This document shows positions 41,964-50,552 of a DNA stretch of 64,000 bases, in pieces. How positions within the stretch are numbered: the first letter of the stretch is position 1; every line of letters starts with the position of its first letter. The translations under genes were made by a program, and so were the position numbers. The notes under the pieces were generated by a model that searched no databases, had not been told where the DNA came from, and was given only the letters and a program-made list of their open reading frames with translations. The stretch is from Palsa-504 sp963790065 (GTDB lineage Bacteria; Actinomycetota; Actinomycetes; Streptosporangiales; Streptosporangiaceae). The stretch is from the NCBI GenBank assembly GCA_963790065.1, contig CAWBNK010000012.1, positions 1 through 64,000 on the forward strand, written 5' to 3'.

Positions 41964-44956
41964 GGCTCGCCTCCGCCGGTCTCGGCGGCTGGGAGCATGA
42001 ACGCGTCGGCGGACGGCTTGAGGGGGCGCATCAGCCACTTGGGGCGGCGGGTGCCGTCGGGTGAGACGCTGCCGGCCGGGCGGGTCTGCTCCATCCACCG
42101 CTGGTACACCTCGCGGGCCTTGACCGTGTCGACCGCGATGTCGCCGTGGGCGTCGCCGGGCCCGGCGGGCCGCACGGTGACGGCCTGGTGCCAGCAGTGC
42201 ATGCCGGAGATCGGGTCGGGGTGTACCGGGAAGGTCAGGTTCTGGTGCACCCCGGTGTCGGACCACCAGATCCGGGCCGTATCCGGGTCCGCCGAGGCAT
42301 AAGGTCCGACCTGGCGGGTGCGGTGCATGGACCAGCCGTCGTCGCCGCGGCTCAGGTCGACGGTGGCCATCATCGCTCCGGCGCCGCCCTGGTCGCTGCC
42401 AGTCTGGTCCGGGCCAGTCTGGTCCGGGCCAGTCTGGTTCGGGCCGGCCTGGCCCTGGCCGGACAGCTTCCAGCGGCCCATGTGGTGGGAGCAGGCCACC
42501 ACGCCGGGGCGGATGCCCTCGGTGATCCAGGCCTTGGCCACGAAATAGCCGATCTCGGTCTCCACCCGGATCAGGTCGCCGGTGCGGGCGATGCCCAGCC
42601 GGGCGGCGTCGGACGGGTGCACCCAGACCGGGTTGGTGTGCGACAGCTCGTCCAGCCACTTGCTGTTGGCCGAGCGGGTGTGGATCTGGGTCGGCAGCCG
42701 GAACGTGGACAGCAGCACGACCTGGCCAGGGCCCAGCTCGGCGGGGTGCACGTGGCTGCGGATGTAGCCGGGCAGCGCGTGCTCGGGCCAGCCCCAGCCG
42801 GCCAGCGTCGACGACCAGAACTCCAGCCGCCCGGACGGGGTGGGGAAACCGCGGCGGACCACGCCGTCGACCATTACCCCGGCGGGACGCCGGCCTTCGC
42901 CGTCGGGGGCCGGGGCGCCGGTCGGCACGATGTTGGGACTGGCCGGGGCGGGGGCCCGGGTGTAGACCCGGCCGGACGGGGTGACGGCCACATCATCGAG
43001 TTCGGCGGCCGGGACCTCGCGGTCGTGCAGCGCGCCCTGGCCGCGGCTGATCTCGAACGCCCCGTACCTGCGCATGTACTGCAGCGGGGTCAGGCCCTCG
43101 GCCGCGGCCCGTTCGGGCAGGCCGGGCACCGAATGCTCGAACATCCAGCCGTAGTACTCGTCCACGGTCAGCTTCTCCCCCGGCCGGGCCCGGGACTCGT
43201 GGTAGCGCCTGATGCCCAGCGAGCCGTCCGGGTCGATCCGCCAGGACAGCTCGGTCCACCACTCGTTCTCCTCCCACACCTCGCCCGGGTTGACCTGCCG
43301 GGTGTCGGTGACCTGCTCGCCAAGCCGTTCCCGGGCCGCGCGCAGCACCGGCTGCCTGAACCCGATCCACTGCCCGTCGTACTGCTCGTAGGAGTGCGTG
43401 TCGTGCCGTTCTGAGCCGTGACCCATGGGCAGCACGTAGTCGGCGAAGTAGGCGGACTCGTTCCAGGTCGGGGTCAGCGCCACGAAGCAGCCGACCTTGG
43501 CCTCGTCGGTCAGCACCTCCATCCAGGACAGCCCGTCCGGGTTGGTCCACACCGGGTTGTAGACCCGGATGAAGTAGGTGTCGAGCTTGCCCCGGCCGTC
43601 CTTGAGCAGATGCGGCAGCAGGAAACTCAGCTCGTTCTGGGCCAGGGGGAATTCGTCGGGCCAGGACAGGTCCTGCCATACGGACGGGTGCGGCGGGGTG
43701 TGGATGGGCCGGGGCACGAACTTGTTCCAGGCGTTGGGGAACGTGCCGCCCTCGGTGCCCACCGCGCCGAGCAGCGCGGAGAGCAGGAACAGCGTCCGGG
43801 AGACCTGCCAGCCGCCTAGGTTGCCCGCGGCCGCGCTGCGCCAGCAGTGCACAGAAAGCCGCGTCCCGGCCCCGGCCACCAGGTCGGCGACCCCGGCGAT
43901 CACCGCGGCCGCCACGCCGGACTCGGCCGCGGCGAAGTCGAAGGTGAAGTCCGCGTACAGGCCGGCCAGCACCCGCTCGAACTCCTCGAACGTGACCGGC
44001 CGCCCGGGGTGGCACTCGGTCAGGTACTCCGGCCAGTTCCACCAGCGGCGGACGAACTCCCGGTCGTAGCGCCCGGTCTGGATCAGGTGGTTGGCGATGG
44101 CCAGGTTGATGGCCGCCTCGCTGCCGGGATGCGGCGACAGCCAGTGGTCGGCGTGGGTGGCGGTGTTGGACAGCCGGGTGTCCACGACGATGAGCTTGGC
44201 GCCGTTCTGCCTGGCCTCGGTGATCCGCTGGGCGTGCGGGTTGAAGTAGTGGCCCGCTTCCAGGTGGGAGCTGATCAGGTAGATGACCTTGGCGTGCTCG
44301 TGGTCCGGGCTGGGCCGGTCGATGCCCATCCAGAACTGGAACCCGGCCCGGCCGCCGCTTGAGCACACGTTGGTGTGCGAGTTGTGCCCGTCCACGCCCC
44401 AGCTGGCCAGCACCCGCTCGGTGTAGCCGTCCTCGCCGGGGCGGCCGATGTGCACCATGATCTCGTTGTGGCGGCCCTGGAGCAGGGCCCGCCGGATCCG
44501 GGCGGCGATCGCGTCCAGGGCCTCGTCCCAGCTGATCCGCTCCCATTGCCCGTCGCCGCGCCGCCCGGCCCGCCGCAGCGGGTACAGCACGCGGTCGGGG
44601 TCGGTGACCTGGTTGATGGTGGCCGGGCCCTTGGCGCAGTTGCGGCCCCGCGAGCCGGGGTGTTCGGGGTTGCCCTCGAACTTGCGGACCTGCCGGGTGT
44701 CGCGGTCGACGTAGGCCAGCAGCCCGCAGGCCGACTCGCAGTTGAAGCAGGTGGTCGGGACCAGCATGTAATGGTGTTCCTCACGGGCCGGCCAGGCCCT
44801 GGAGGACAACTCCACCCAGTCGTCCCACCGTTCCTTGGGCGGGAACGCGGCCAGGTGCACGCGGCTGGCGCCCGGGTAGAACGTCTCGCCCCGCGCTTCG
44901 GTGGCCGCGCGGGCGGCCGAGACCCGCTGCGCGACCTCGTCGATGTCGTCGGTCAT
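41960..44956 (-). CDS. Molybdopterin oxidoreductase catalytic subunit (DMSO reductase family)
   Basis: 998 aa Mo/W-bis-MGD enzyme. Seen: [4Fe-4S] motif CFNCESAC near 70 with the fourth Cys in GRNCAKG, SWDEALDAIAARI, and NVCSSGGRAG near 193, where Cys is the likely metal ligand, as in polysulfide/thiosulfate-type enzymes. The C-terminal MGD-binding part includes STFRLPTQIHTRSANSKW and SHHMGRW. No twin-arginine signal is present, so a cytoplasmic location, as in SoeA-type sulfite dehydrogenases, is inferred. An in-frame 15-bp repeat (42391-42450) inserts DQTGP units. Substrate unknown: sulfite, polysulfide or another oxyanion. Confidence 0.92.
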   Translation of the reverse strand: MTDDIDEVAQRVSAARAATEARGETFYPGASRVHLAAFPPKERWDDWVELSSRAWPAREEHHYMLVPTTCFNCESACGLLAYVDRDTRQVRKFEGNPEHPGSRGRNCAKGPATINQVTDPDRVLYPLRRAGRRGDGQWERISWDEALDAIAARIRRALLQGRHNEIMVHIGRPGEDGYTERVLASWGVDGHNSHTNVCSSGGRAGFQFWMGIDRPSPDHEHAKVIYLISSHLEAGHYFNPHAQRITEARQNGAKLIVVDTRLSNTATHADHWLSPHPGSEAAINLAIANHLIQTGRYDREFVRRWWNWPEYLTECHPGRPVTFEEFERVLAGLYADFTFDFAAAESGVAAAVIAGVADLVAGAGTRLSVHCWRSAAAGNLGGWQVSRTLFLLSALLGAVGTEGGTFPNAWNKFVPRPIHTPPHPSVWQDLSWPDEFPLAQNELSFLLPHLLKDGRGKLDTYFIRVYNPVWTNPDGLSWMEVLTDEAKVGCFVALTPTWNESAYFADYVLPMGHGSERHDTHSYEQYDGQWIGFRQPVLRAARERLGEQVTDTRQVNPGEVWEENEWWTELSWRIDPDGSLGIRRYHESRARPGEKLTVDEYYGWMFEHSVPGLPERAAAEGLTPLQYMRRYGAFEISRGQGALHDREVPAAELDDVAVTPSGRVYTRAPAPASPNIVPTGAPAPDGEGRRPAGVMVDGVVRRGFPTPSGRLEFWSSTLAGWGWPEHALPGYIRSHVHPAELGPGQVVLLSTFRLPTQIHTRSANSKWLDELSHTNPVWVHPSDAARLGIARTGDLIRVETEIGYFVAKAWITEGIRPGVVACSHHMGRWKLSGQGQAGPNQTGPDQTGPDQTGSDQGGAGAMMATVDLSRGDDGWSMHRTRQVGPYASADPDTARIWWSDTGVHQNLTFPVHPDPISGMHCWHQAVTVRPAGPGDAHGDIAVDTVKAREVYQRWMEQTRPAGSVSPDGTRRPKWLMRPLKPSADAFMLPAAETGGGEP
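42391..42450 (-). repeat. 15-bp in-frame tandem repeat in Mo subunit
   Basis: Plus-strand unit ggtccgggccagtct occurs exactly at 42406 and 42421, with variant copies at 42391 and 42436. It encodes a DQTGP-type linker. Confidence 0.88.
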
Positions 44957-44971
44957 GGCCGGTCCTCCGGG

Positions 44972-46522
44972 CTAGGCGAGCGGGACGGACTGGCCGGCCT
45001 GCACGTAAGCATGCTCGCCGGCGAGCAGCCCGAGCAAGGCAAACGGGATGGCGACCGGCCCGATCCACGGCGCGCCGACGGCCACGGCCACGCCGGCCAG
45101 GCCGGGCCAGAAGAATTTGGCCAAACGGCCCGTGGTCATCGCCGCCGCCGCCAGATGCGCGTGCTCGGTGGGATGGCCCACGGTGATCTCGCTGCCGGCC
45201 AGCAGGAGGTGCGCGGCGGCGGCCGCGGCCAGCAGCACCTCGGCGCCGGTGGTGGCCTGGTGCGGACCGAGCCAGGAGGTGAAGGCCAGCGTGGTCGCCG
45301 CGCCGGCCAGCACCGCCTGCACCGCCAGGTGCGGGGCCAGCAGCGGGCTCTGCCACAGGTCACGGGCCCGGGCCTGGGCGAACAGGTAGGCGGTGTAGCA
45401 CGCGGTGGCCAGGCTGAGCGGGATCGCGAAACCCGCCGCCACCTGGCGGAGCACCACCGAGCCGGCCAGCGAGCCGAGCAGGTACAGCGCGGCCGCGGCG
45501 CCGTAACCGCCGATGATGAACGAGCCGCGCACCAGCCAGCTGCGCCAGTGCGGCCGGGTGAAGATCAGGTAGAACCGCATCGGGTGGCGCAGGTCCCAGA
45601 TCAGCAGCAGCCCGGTCAGGCTGAGGAAGCCCAGCGCCACGCCGGGCGCCGCCCACTGGGCGACCGGGCTGTCCCAGCCCAGCCGGCCGGCCAGCACCAG
45701 CAGCAGCGGGACCAGCAGGCCGCCGGCGGCCACGCTCTTGGTCCAGGTGTACAGGCTGACCCGCCAGCCCCAGGGGGCGTGATGGCCGATGTCGTAGGAC
45801 AGCAGCGCTTCGGCGCTGGAATTAGGCTGGCCGGGATGGCCGGCGGGGACGTGCCCCGGGTCGTGCTCGTCGCCCTGGGTGGCCCAGGCGAACAGCCCGC
45901 CGTCGGGGCGGCGGGCGGCCAGCGGATCCAGCGTGGCCTGGTGCGCGCCCTTGTAGAACACCCCGGGCCGGGTGCCCTTTTCCGGCCGGCGGACGGTGAC
46001 CGGCTCGCGGTTGATGATCTCCGTCACCCGGGCGGCCGGGTCGTTCAGGTCGCCGACCAGGATGGCCTGGGTGGGGCAGACGGTGACGCAGGCCGGCTCC
46101 AGGCCGATCTCCAGGCGGTGGGCGCACAGGTTGCATTTCTCGGCGGAGTTGTCCTCCGGGTTGATGAAGATCGCGTCGTAGGGGCAGGCGGCGATGCACG
46201 CCTTGCAGCCGATGCAGATGCCCTTGTCGAAGTCGACGATGCCGTCCTCGCGCCGGTACATGGCCTGGGTCGGGCAGGCGGCCACGCACGGCGCGTCGGC
46301 GCACTGATTGCACCTGGTGACCTGGAACGCCCGCCGGACCTGCGGGAACGTCCCGACCTCGACCGACTTCACGTAGGTCCGGGTCACGCCGAGCGGCACC
46401 TCGTTCTCGGACTTGCAGGCGGTCGTGCAGGCGTGGCAGCCGATGCAGCGGTCCTGGTCGAGCAGCTTCACCCAGCGGCGCAGCGGCTCACCTGGCTCGT
46501 CCTGCGCGGCTGGCTCGGGCAC
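44972..46522 (-). CDS. Fused four-cluster ferredoxin and NrfD/DmsC-like membrane subunit
   Basis: 516 aa fusion. Residues 15-190 hold four ferredoxin Cys motifs (CIGCHACTTAC, CNQCADAPCVAAC, CIGCKACIAAC, CNLCAHR plus CVTVCP), like DmsB/PsrB. Residues about 250-510 hold roughly eight membrane spans with WDLRHPMRFYLIFTRPHWRSW, an NrfD/DmsC-like quinol-site region. Normally these are two genes. It would pass electrons between the Mo subunit 15 bp downstream and the quinone pool. The GTG start lies inside the 3' end of the LysR gene; the ribosome site is weak. Confidence 0.9.
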   Translation of the reverse strand: MPEPAAQDEPGEPLRRWVKLLDQDRCIGCHACTTACKSENEVPLGVTRTYVKSVEVGTFPQVRRAFQVTRCNQCADAPCVAACPTQAMYRREDGIVDFDKGICIGCKACIAACPYDAIFINPEDNSAEKCNLCAHRLEIGLEPACVTVCPTQAILVGDLNDPAARVTEIINREPVTVRRPEKGTRPGVFYKGAHQATLDPLAARRPDGGLFAWATQGDEHDPGHVPAGHPGQPNSSAEALLSYDIGHHAPWGWRVSLYTWTKSVAAGGLLVPLLLVLAGRLGWDSPVAQWAAPGVALGFLSLTGLLLIWDLRHPMRFYLIFTRPHWRSWLVRGSFIIGGYGAAAALYLLGSLAGSVVLRQVAAGFAIPLSLATACYTAYLFAQARARDLWQSPLLAPHLAVQAVLAGAATTLAFTSWLGPHQATTGAEVLLAAAAAAHLLLAGSEITVGHPTEHAHLAAAAMTTGRLAKFFWPGLAGVAVAVGAPWIGPVAIPFALLGLLAGEHAYVQAGQSVPLA

Positions 46523-47487
46523 GCCTTCACGCTACGTGATCGCAGAGTGAACAGCCTAGCCCCCTGCCGCTTAGGAGCCCATAATTCCGGCTTATGAGAA
46601 GCCTCGCTCAGGAGACGCCGGGCGAGCGGAGCGAGGGGACGGTCGGTGGGCCACACCGCCCGCAGCGTCCTGCTCAGGTCGATGCCGTCGGTGCGCACCG
46701 GCAGCAGCCGCCCGAGCTCCACGTCCTCGGCCACGGCCAGCGCGCTGAGCACCGCGGGCCCCTGGCCGCGCCGGGCGGCGGCCAGGATCGAAGCCGTCGA
46801 CCCGAGTTCCAGCCACGAATGCGGGCCGCCCCAGCTGCTCAGCGCGTCGTCAAGCACTTCCCGGGTGCCCGAGCCCGGCTCCCGGACGATCAGCTCGGCC
46901 GAGGCCAGTTCGGGCCCGGTGACCGGTGACCCGCGCCGGGCCCAGGGATGCGCAGGATCCACGACCACCACCAGGTGATCGCTGCGCACTACGACCGTGG
47001 ACAACCCGGGCAGGCGCATCTCGTGGCCCTCTACGAACCCGACGTCCGCGCGGCCCTCGCGGACGCGCTCGAGCACCCGGGAGGAATTGGTCACCTCCAC
47101 GGCCAGCATGACGCCCGGTGATTCCCGGTGCAGGGCGCTGAGCCAGCCGGGCAGCAGGTACTCGGCCACGGTCAGCGAGGCGGCGACGCGCAGGTGCGAG
47201 CCCTCCTCGGCGACAAGCGCGGCCACGCCGGTCATCAGCGCGTGCACCTCGCCGAGGACGCGGCGGCCCAGCGCCGCGACCTGCTCCCCAGCCGGGGTCA
47301 GCTTCGTCCCGAGCGGGGAACGCTGCAGCAGGCTGACGCCCAGGTTGCGCTCCAGCTGGGCCATGCGCATGCTGACCGCGGGCTGGGTCATGCCGTGCCT
47401 GCTGGCGGCCTGGCCCAGACTGCCGAGTTCGGCGATGGAATCGAGCAGGTCGAGCGAGATCAGGTCGGGTGTGGCGGGCGGCAGCAC
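46468..47487 (-). CDS. LysR-family regulator with extended C-terminus
   Basis: LysR regulator, 339 aa. HTH at residues 8-65 (LGSLGQAASRHGMTQPAVSMRMAQLE), substrate domain with LRVAASLTVAEYLLPGWL and VVVVDPAHPWARRG. Family members usually end near residue 300; here about 35 extra residues (SHKPELWAPKRQGARLF to the stop) run 55 bp into the start of the ferredoxin-NrfD gene, looking like read-through of an intergenic region. It is upstream of and co-oriented with the Mo operon, so the natural candidate regulator. YeiE/CbbR-like members sense sulfur or carbon metabolites. Confidence 0.9.
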   Translation of the reverse strand: MLPPATPDLISLDLLDSIAELGSLGQAASRHGMTQPAVSMRMAQLERNLGVSLLQRSPLGTKLTPAGEQVAALGRRVLGEVHALMTGVAALVAEEGSHLRVAASLTVAEYLLPGWLSALHRESPGVMLAVEVTNSSRVLERVREGRADVGFVEGHEMRLPGLSTVVVRSDHLVVVVDPAHPWARRGSPVTGPELASAELIVREPGSGTREVLDDALSSWGGPHSWLELGSTASILAAARRGQGPAVLSALAVAEDVELGRLLPVRTDGIDLSRTLRAVWPTDRPLAPLARRLLSEASHKPELWAPKRQGARLFTLRSRSVKACPSQPRRTSQVSRCAAG

Positions 47488-47575
47488 GGCTCTAGGCTAA
47501 ACCTCACCGGAGCTTATGAGCAGCCGACCGCGGCACCGCGCGGTGCACCCGCCGATGGCCCGGCCGCGGTCAGCA

Positions 47576-47595
47576 CGGACCGTTCGGCAGAAAAC
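47576..47595 (+). repeat. Half copy of hairpin repeat family B
   Basis: cggaccgttcggcag-aaaa matches the left arm and loop start of copy 2 (36709); the right arm and the tgctacggtccg tail are missing. Confidence 0.5.
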
Positions 47596-47779
47596 TCTGT
47601 GTGCGGTGGGTGCCGGCGTCACCACGTGACCGGGGCGGGGGCGGGGGCGGGGGCGGCCATGAGGGGCATGACGTCGCGGCTGAAGCGGCGGCAGAGCTCG
47701 GCGGGCAGGCCGTCGGCGATCAGATTGTCGCGGTGCCGGATGGCGTACAGGGCGGCGTGGGGTCGGGCCTGGATCAGAT

Positions 47780-48167
47780 GATCGCGCCAGTCGTCTCGGT
47801 GGTGATCGCGTGGGCCGCCGCGCGGATAGGCGAGGGCGAACGGCGCGGGCCGCGCGAGCCGGGCAACACCGAGATCCTGCACATGACGTACGTGGCGGTG
47901 GACAGTGACGTGGCCGCCGCGCGCGCCCGGCCGTCAGGCACAGCGGCGCGGGACCGGAAAGAGGTCATCGGCCGGATCAGTGACGGCGATATGGTCGATG
48001 CGCTTACCATTCCGGGAACCGAGGAAGATTGCCGGGCTGGCCTGGAAGCGCTCCTGGCGGCCGGAGTAAACCATATTGTCCTGGCCCCGGTCGCGGCCGA
48101 CGAGACCGACGCCATCGGGTGCCTGCGCCGGATCGCCAACGCGGTCCTGCCGCATATCCGCCCGTAG
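47780..48167 (+). pseudogene. Luciferase-like (LLM/F420-type) oxidoreductase, C-terminal remnant
   Basis: The last 130 codons of this frame read like the C-terminus of a bacterial-luciferase-like or F420-dependent oxidoreductase: TYVAVDSDVAAARA, VIGRISDGDMVDALTIPGT, CRAGLEALLAAGVNHIVLAP and CLRRIANAVLPHIRP. The N-terminal two-thirds of the barrel are missing; the DNA before 47780 is not homologous-looking in any plus frame. It is probably a deletion remnant; the adjacent FCD regulator may have controlled it. Confidence 0.6.
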
Positions 48168-48212
48168 ATCCGGCGGGCCCGGCATTGATGCCGGGCATCC
48201 TGTTGTGTACGT

Positions 48213-48227
48213 TGGATCTTGGATCCA
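48213..48227. promoter_or_regulatory. Candidate FCD operator TGGATC-TTG-GATCCA
   Basis: Perfect 6-bp inverted repeat with 3-nt spacer, 45 bp before the FCD regulator start, consistent with autoregulation by a GntR dimer. Confidence 0.5.
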
Positions 48228-48272
48228 GCTCGGTGGATTACGACGATGTGTCCGTTACTGGAGGGAAGTTTC

Positions 48273-48974
48273 GTGCGCCAGGGCGAGCCGGAGCGTCGCG
48301 CCGACGCCGGGGATCTCGGCGACGAGACGCTGATCTTCCGCACAAAGGCGCAGATCGTTTATGAGCAGTTGCGCGACTGGATCGTCCGCGGGAAGCTGCA
48401 GCCGGGAGAATCCGTCGACCAGGAACGGCTGGCCGAGATGCTGGACGTGAGCCGGATGCCGCTGCGACAGGCGTTGCTGCGGCTGGAAAGCGATCGGCTC
48501 ATCGAGCGGCAGCCGCATCACACCGCCGTCGTGACCGACCTGTCGGTGTCCGATATCGACGACATCTACGGCGCGCGTTCGGTGCTCGAGGGCCTGCTGG
48601 CGGAGAAGGGCGCGGCCGTCCGCGACGACGACCTGCTCGCCCTTCTGGCCGAGACCATCGCCAAGATGGCTGAGGCGGTCGAGTCGGCCGACAACGAGGG
48701 CTTCGTCATGCTCGACCGGCTGTTCCACATGTCCCTGTACAAGGCGTCGGGCTTCCCGCGGACCATCGAGATGCTCGAGCAGCTGCGCAGCGCGGCCGAA
48801 CGCTATATGCACTACTACGCGGCCGACACATCGGCCGCGCCACCGTCGCTGGCCGAGCACGAGGCGATCCTCGCGGCGTACCGGGACGGCAAGCCGCGCC
48901 TGGTCCGCAAGCTGACCGAGAAGCACCTGACGCGCAGCGCCGCCGAACTGCGCCAGCTGGCGGCCCGGCGTTGA
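48273..48974 (+). CDS. GntR-family regulator, FCD type (second)
   Basis: 233 aa regulator. Winged HTH with AQIVYEQLRDWIVRGKLQPGE and SRMPLRQALLRLESDRLI; FCD helical domain with DIDDIYGARSVLEGLLAEKG, DRLFHMSLYKASG and LAEHEAILAAYRDG, containing the usual Asp/His ligand positions. The GTG at 48273 has GGAGGGA 6 nt upstream, the best start; an ATG at 48246 is an alternative. No intact target gene is adjacent, only the luciferase-like remnant upstream. Confidence 0.92.
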   Translation: MRQGEPERRADAGDLGDETLIFRTKAQIVYEQLRDWIVRGKLQPGESVDQERLAEMLDVSRMPLRQALLRLESDRLIERQPHHTAVVTDLSVSDIDDIYGARSVLEGLLAEKGAAVRDDDLLALLAETIAKMAEAVESADNEGFVMLDRLFHMSLYKASGFPRTIEMLEQLRSAAERYMHYYAADTSAAPPSLAEHEAILAAYRDGKPRLVRKLTEKHLTRSAAELRQLAARR

Positions 48975-49619
48975 CCAGGCCGGCGCGGAGGGTCTGGTCC
49001 TTCAGGAACGAGGGCCCCGGGATATCCCCCGTCCTTCGACGTGCCACGGGATTGCCACTGGTGGTGGCGAGCGCGACTCCCTAATGAGAGCAAACAAGGC
49101 CGGCTTGTTCCGGCCGATGTAGGTGCGGATGGTGTAGAGCGCGGGCAGAACGGGACGCCGGTCCGCGCCGCCGCGCCCCTGATGGTCACGCCCAGAAAAG
49201 GGATGAATTCATGATCATGGGCTGAAACTGGCGTTATTTGCCGCAAACAGCCCATGATCATGGAAATGGCACGGGCCGCAGGAGCCGAGGGCGTGACGGC
49301 TGGGCGGAAGCAACGACTGAGGCCCTAGGTCTGGCCGCCCAACCGTCACGCCGAAGGAAACGCGCCCGTGGACCATCATTGTGGCTGGTTTGGACGCGCG
49401 CCGAGGATGGCTCCCAGCTCGAAATGGCGAATCGTCGATATGGCGGCTGTCACCACGGCCCGTTCGGCCTCATAAAACCGGGAAAACGGACCGGTAGCGG
49501 CGTCCGGAAGCGGCATGGAACCCAGGTTCGCCATGTAGCCGGAGCACCTGAGGCGACGGGAAGCGAGTGAGCGGTGCGGCGGGAAAGGTGGGCGGGTGGC
49601 GTGGGACGGGTGGGACGGG
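48975..49619. other. 645-bp non-coding stretch with long inverted repeats
   Basis: No gene is supported. It holds three stem-loops: ggccgg/ccggcc at 49098-49115; perfect 15-bp arms catgatcatgggctg/cagcccatgatcatg at 49210-49262 (23-nt loop); and 18-bp arms with one mismatch (gcgtgacggctgggcgg start) at 49290-49352 (27-nt loop). A minus-strand frame just left of these (ALYTIRTYIGRNKPALFAL) could be a degraded gene end, perhaps of a transposase, but this is weak. Confidence 0.65.
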
Positions 49620-50427
49620 TTAGGCGTAGGCGGCGAGGACGGCGTCGGAGAAGGGGGGCCAGGCCTGGATGGACCAGTCGCCGAAGTCGCGGTCGGCGAG
49701 GGAGGCGCAGGCCAGGCGGGCGTCCGGGTCGACCCACAGGAAGCTGCCTGAGCGGCCGAAGTGACCGAAGGTGCGGGGCGAGTTCCGCGAGCCGGTCCAG
49801 TGCGGGGTCTTGCTGTCCCGGATCTCGAAGCCGAGGCCCCAGTCGCAGTGCTCCTGGCGGCCGTAGCCGGGCAGGACGCCGGACAGGCCGGGGAAGGCCA
49901 CGCGGGTGGCCTCGGCGAGCAGCTCCTCGTCGATGAGGGACGGGCTGGCCAGCTCGATGGCCAGCGTCATCAGGTCGGCCAGCGGGCCGGCGGCGCCCCA
50001 GGCCGGAGAGCCGTCCAGCCGCGTGCCGGTCAGGCCCAGCGGCAGGCAGACCTCGTCGGCCAGCAGGTTCTCGAACGGCCGGCCGGACCGGGCGGCCAGC
50101 AGGTCGGCGACGATCTCGATGCCGCGGTTGGAGTAGACCCGGCGGCGGCCCGGCTTGCTGAGGATCACGTCACTGTCGAAGGCCAGGCCCGAGGCGTGGG
50201 ACAGCAGGTGCCGGACCGTCGATCCCGGCGGGCCCGCGCTCGTCCAGGTCGAGCAGGCCGCGCTGCACCCCGTCGAGGGCGGCCACCGCGACTAGCAGCT
50301 TGGTCACCGAGGCCCACCTGAACGGCTGGTCGACCGGGCCGGCCGAGGCCAGCAGGCCTGCCGCCGACGCGACGCCGGCCGCGGCGGTCACCGGCCAGGA
50401 CGCCAGCTGGTCCAGCGGGTTCGTCAA
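49620..50427 (-). pseudogene. Beta-lactamase-family serine hydrolase, one frameshift
   Basis: Penicillin-binding-protein-like serine hydrolase, expected near 268 aa. The N-terminal part from a TTG at 50427 (preceded by GGGGAGAGG) contains WASVTKLL with the S-x-x-K nucleophile. The frame then fails near 50222-50235; the neighbouring frame supplies STVRHLLSHASGLAF, YSNRGIEIVADLLAARSG with the Y-x-N motif and HFGRSGSFLW with the third box. A one-base change in a G/C run restores the gene. All three catalytic boxes are kept, so a sequence error is likely. Substrate unknown: peptidoglycan peptides, esters or amides. Confidence 0.82.
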
Positions 50428-50552
50428 GGCTGCCTCTCCCCTACTGTCACGGCTGTTCCTTGCCTGGCATATCACCTACAGGAGATGGTAGATACGGACG
50501 TTGACCGTTCCGCCGCCGTGATCCGCCCAGGACTCCTGCCGAGGGGACGCTG

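Noticed and set aside
41960..44956. Tat-exported periplasmic molybdoenzyme
   Set aside because: The N-terminus has no twin-arginine motif and no hydrophobic segment.
44375..46597. 740-codon plus-strand frame opposite the molybdoenzyme operon
   Set aside because: Composition of a GC-skewed antisense frame; the minus strand has clear iron-sulfur and membrane motifs.
49018..49150. Transposase remnant on the minus strand (ALYTIRTYIGRNK)
   Set aside because: A short protein-like run only; no DDE motif or terminal repeats tie it to a transposase.
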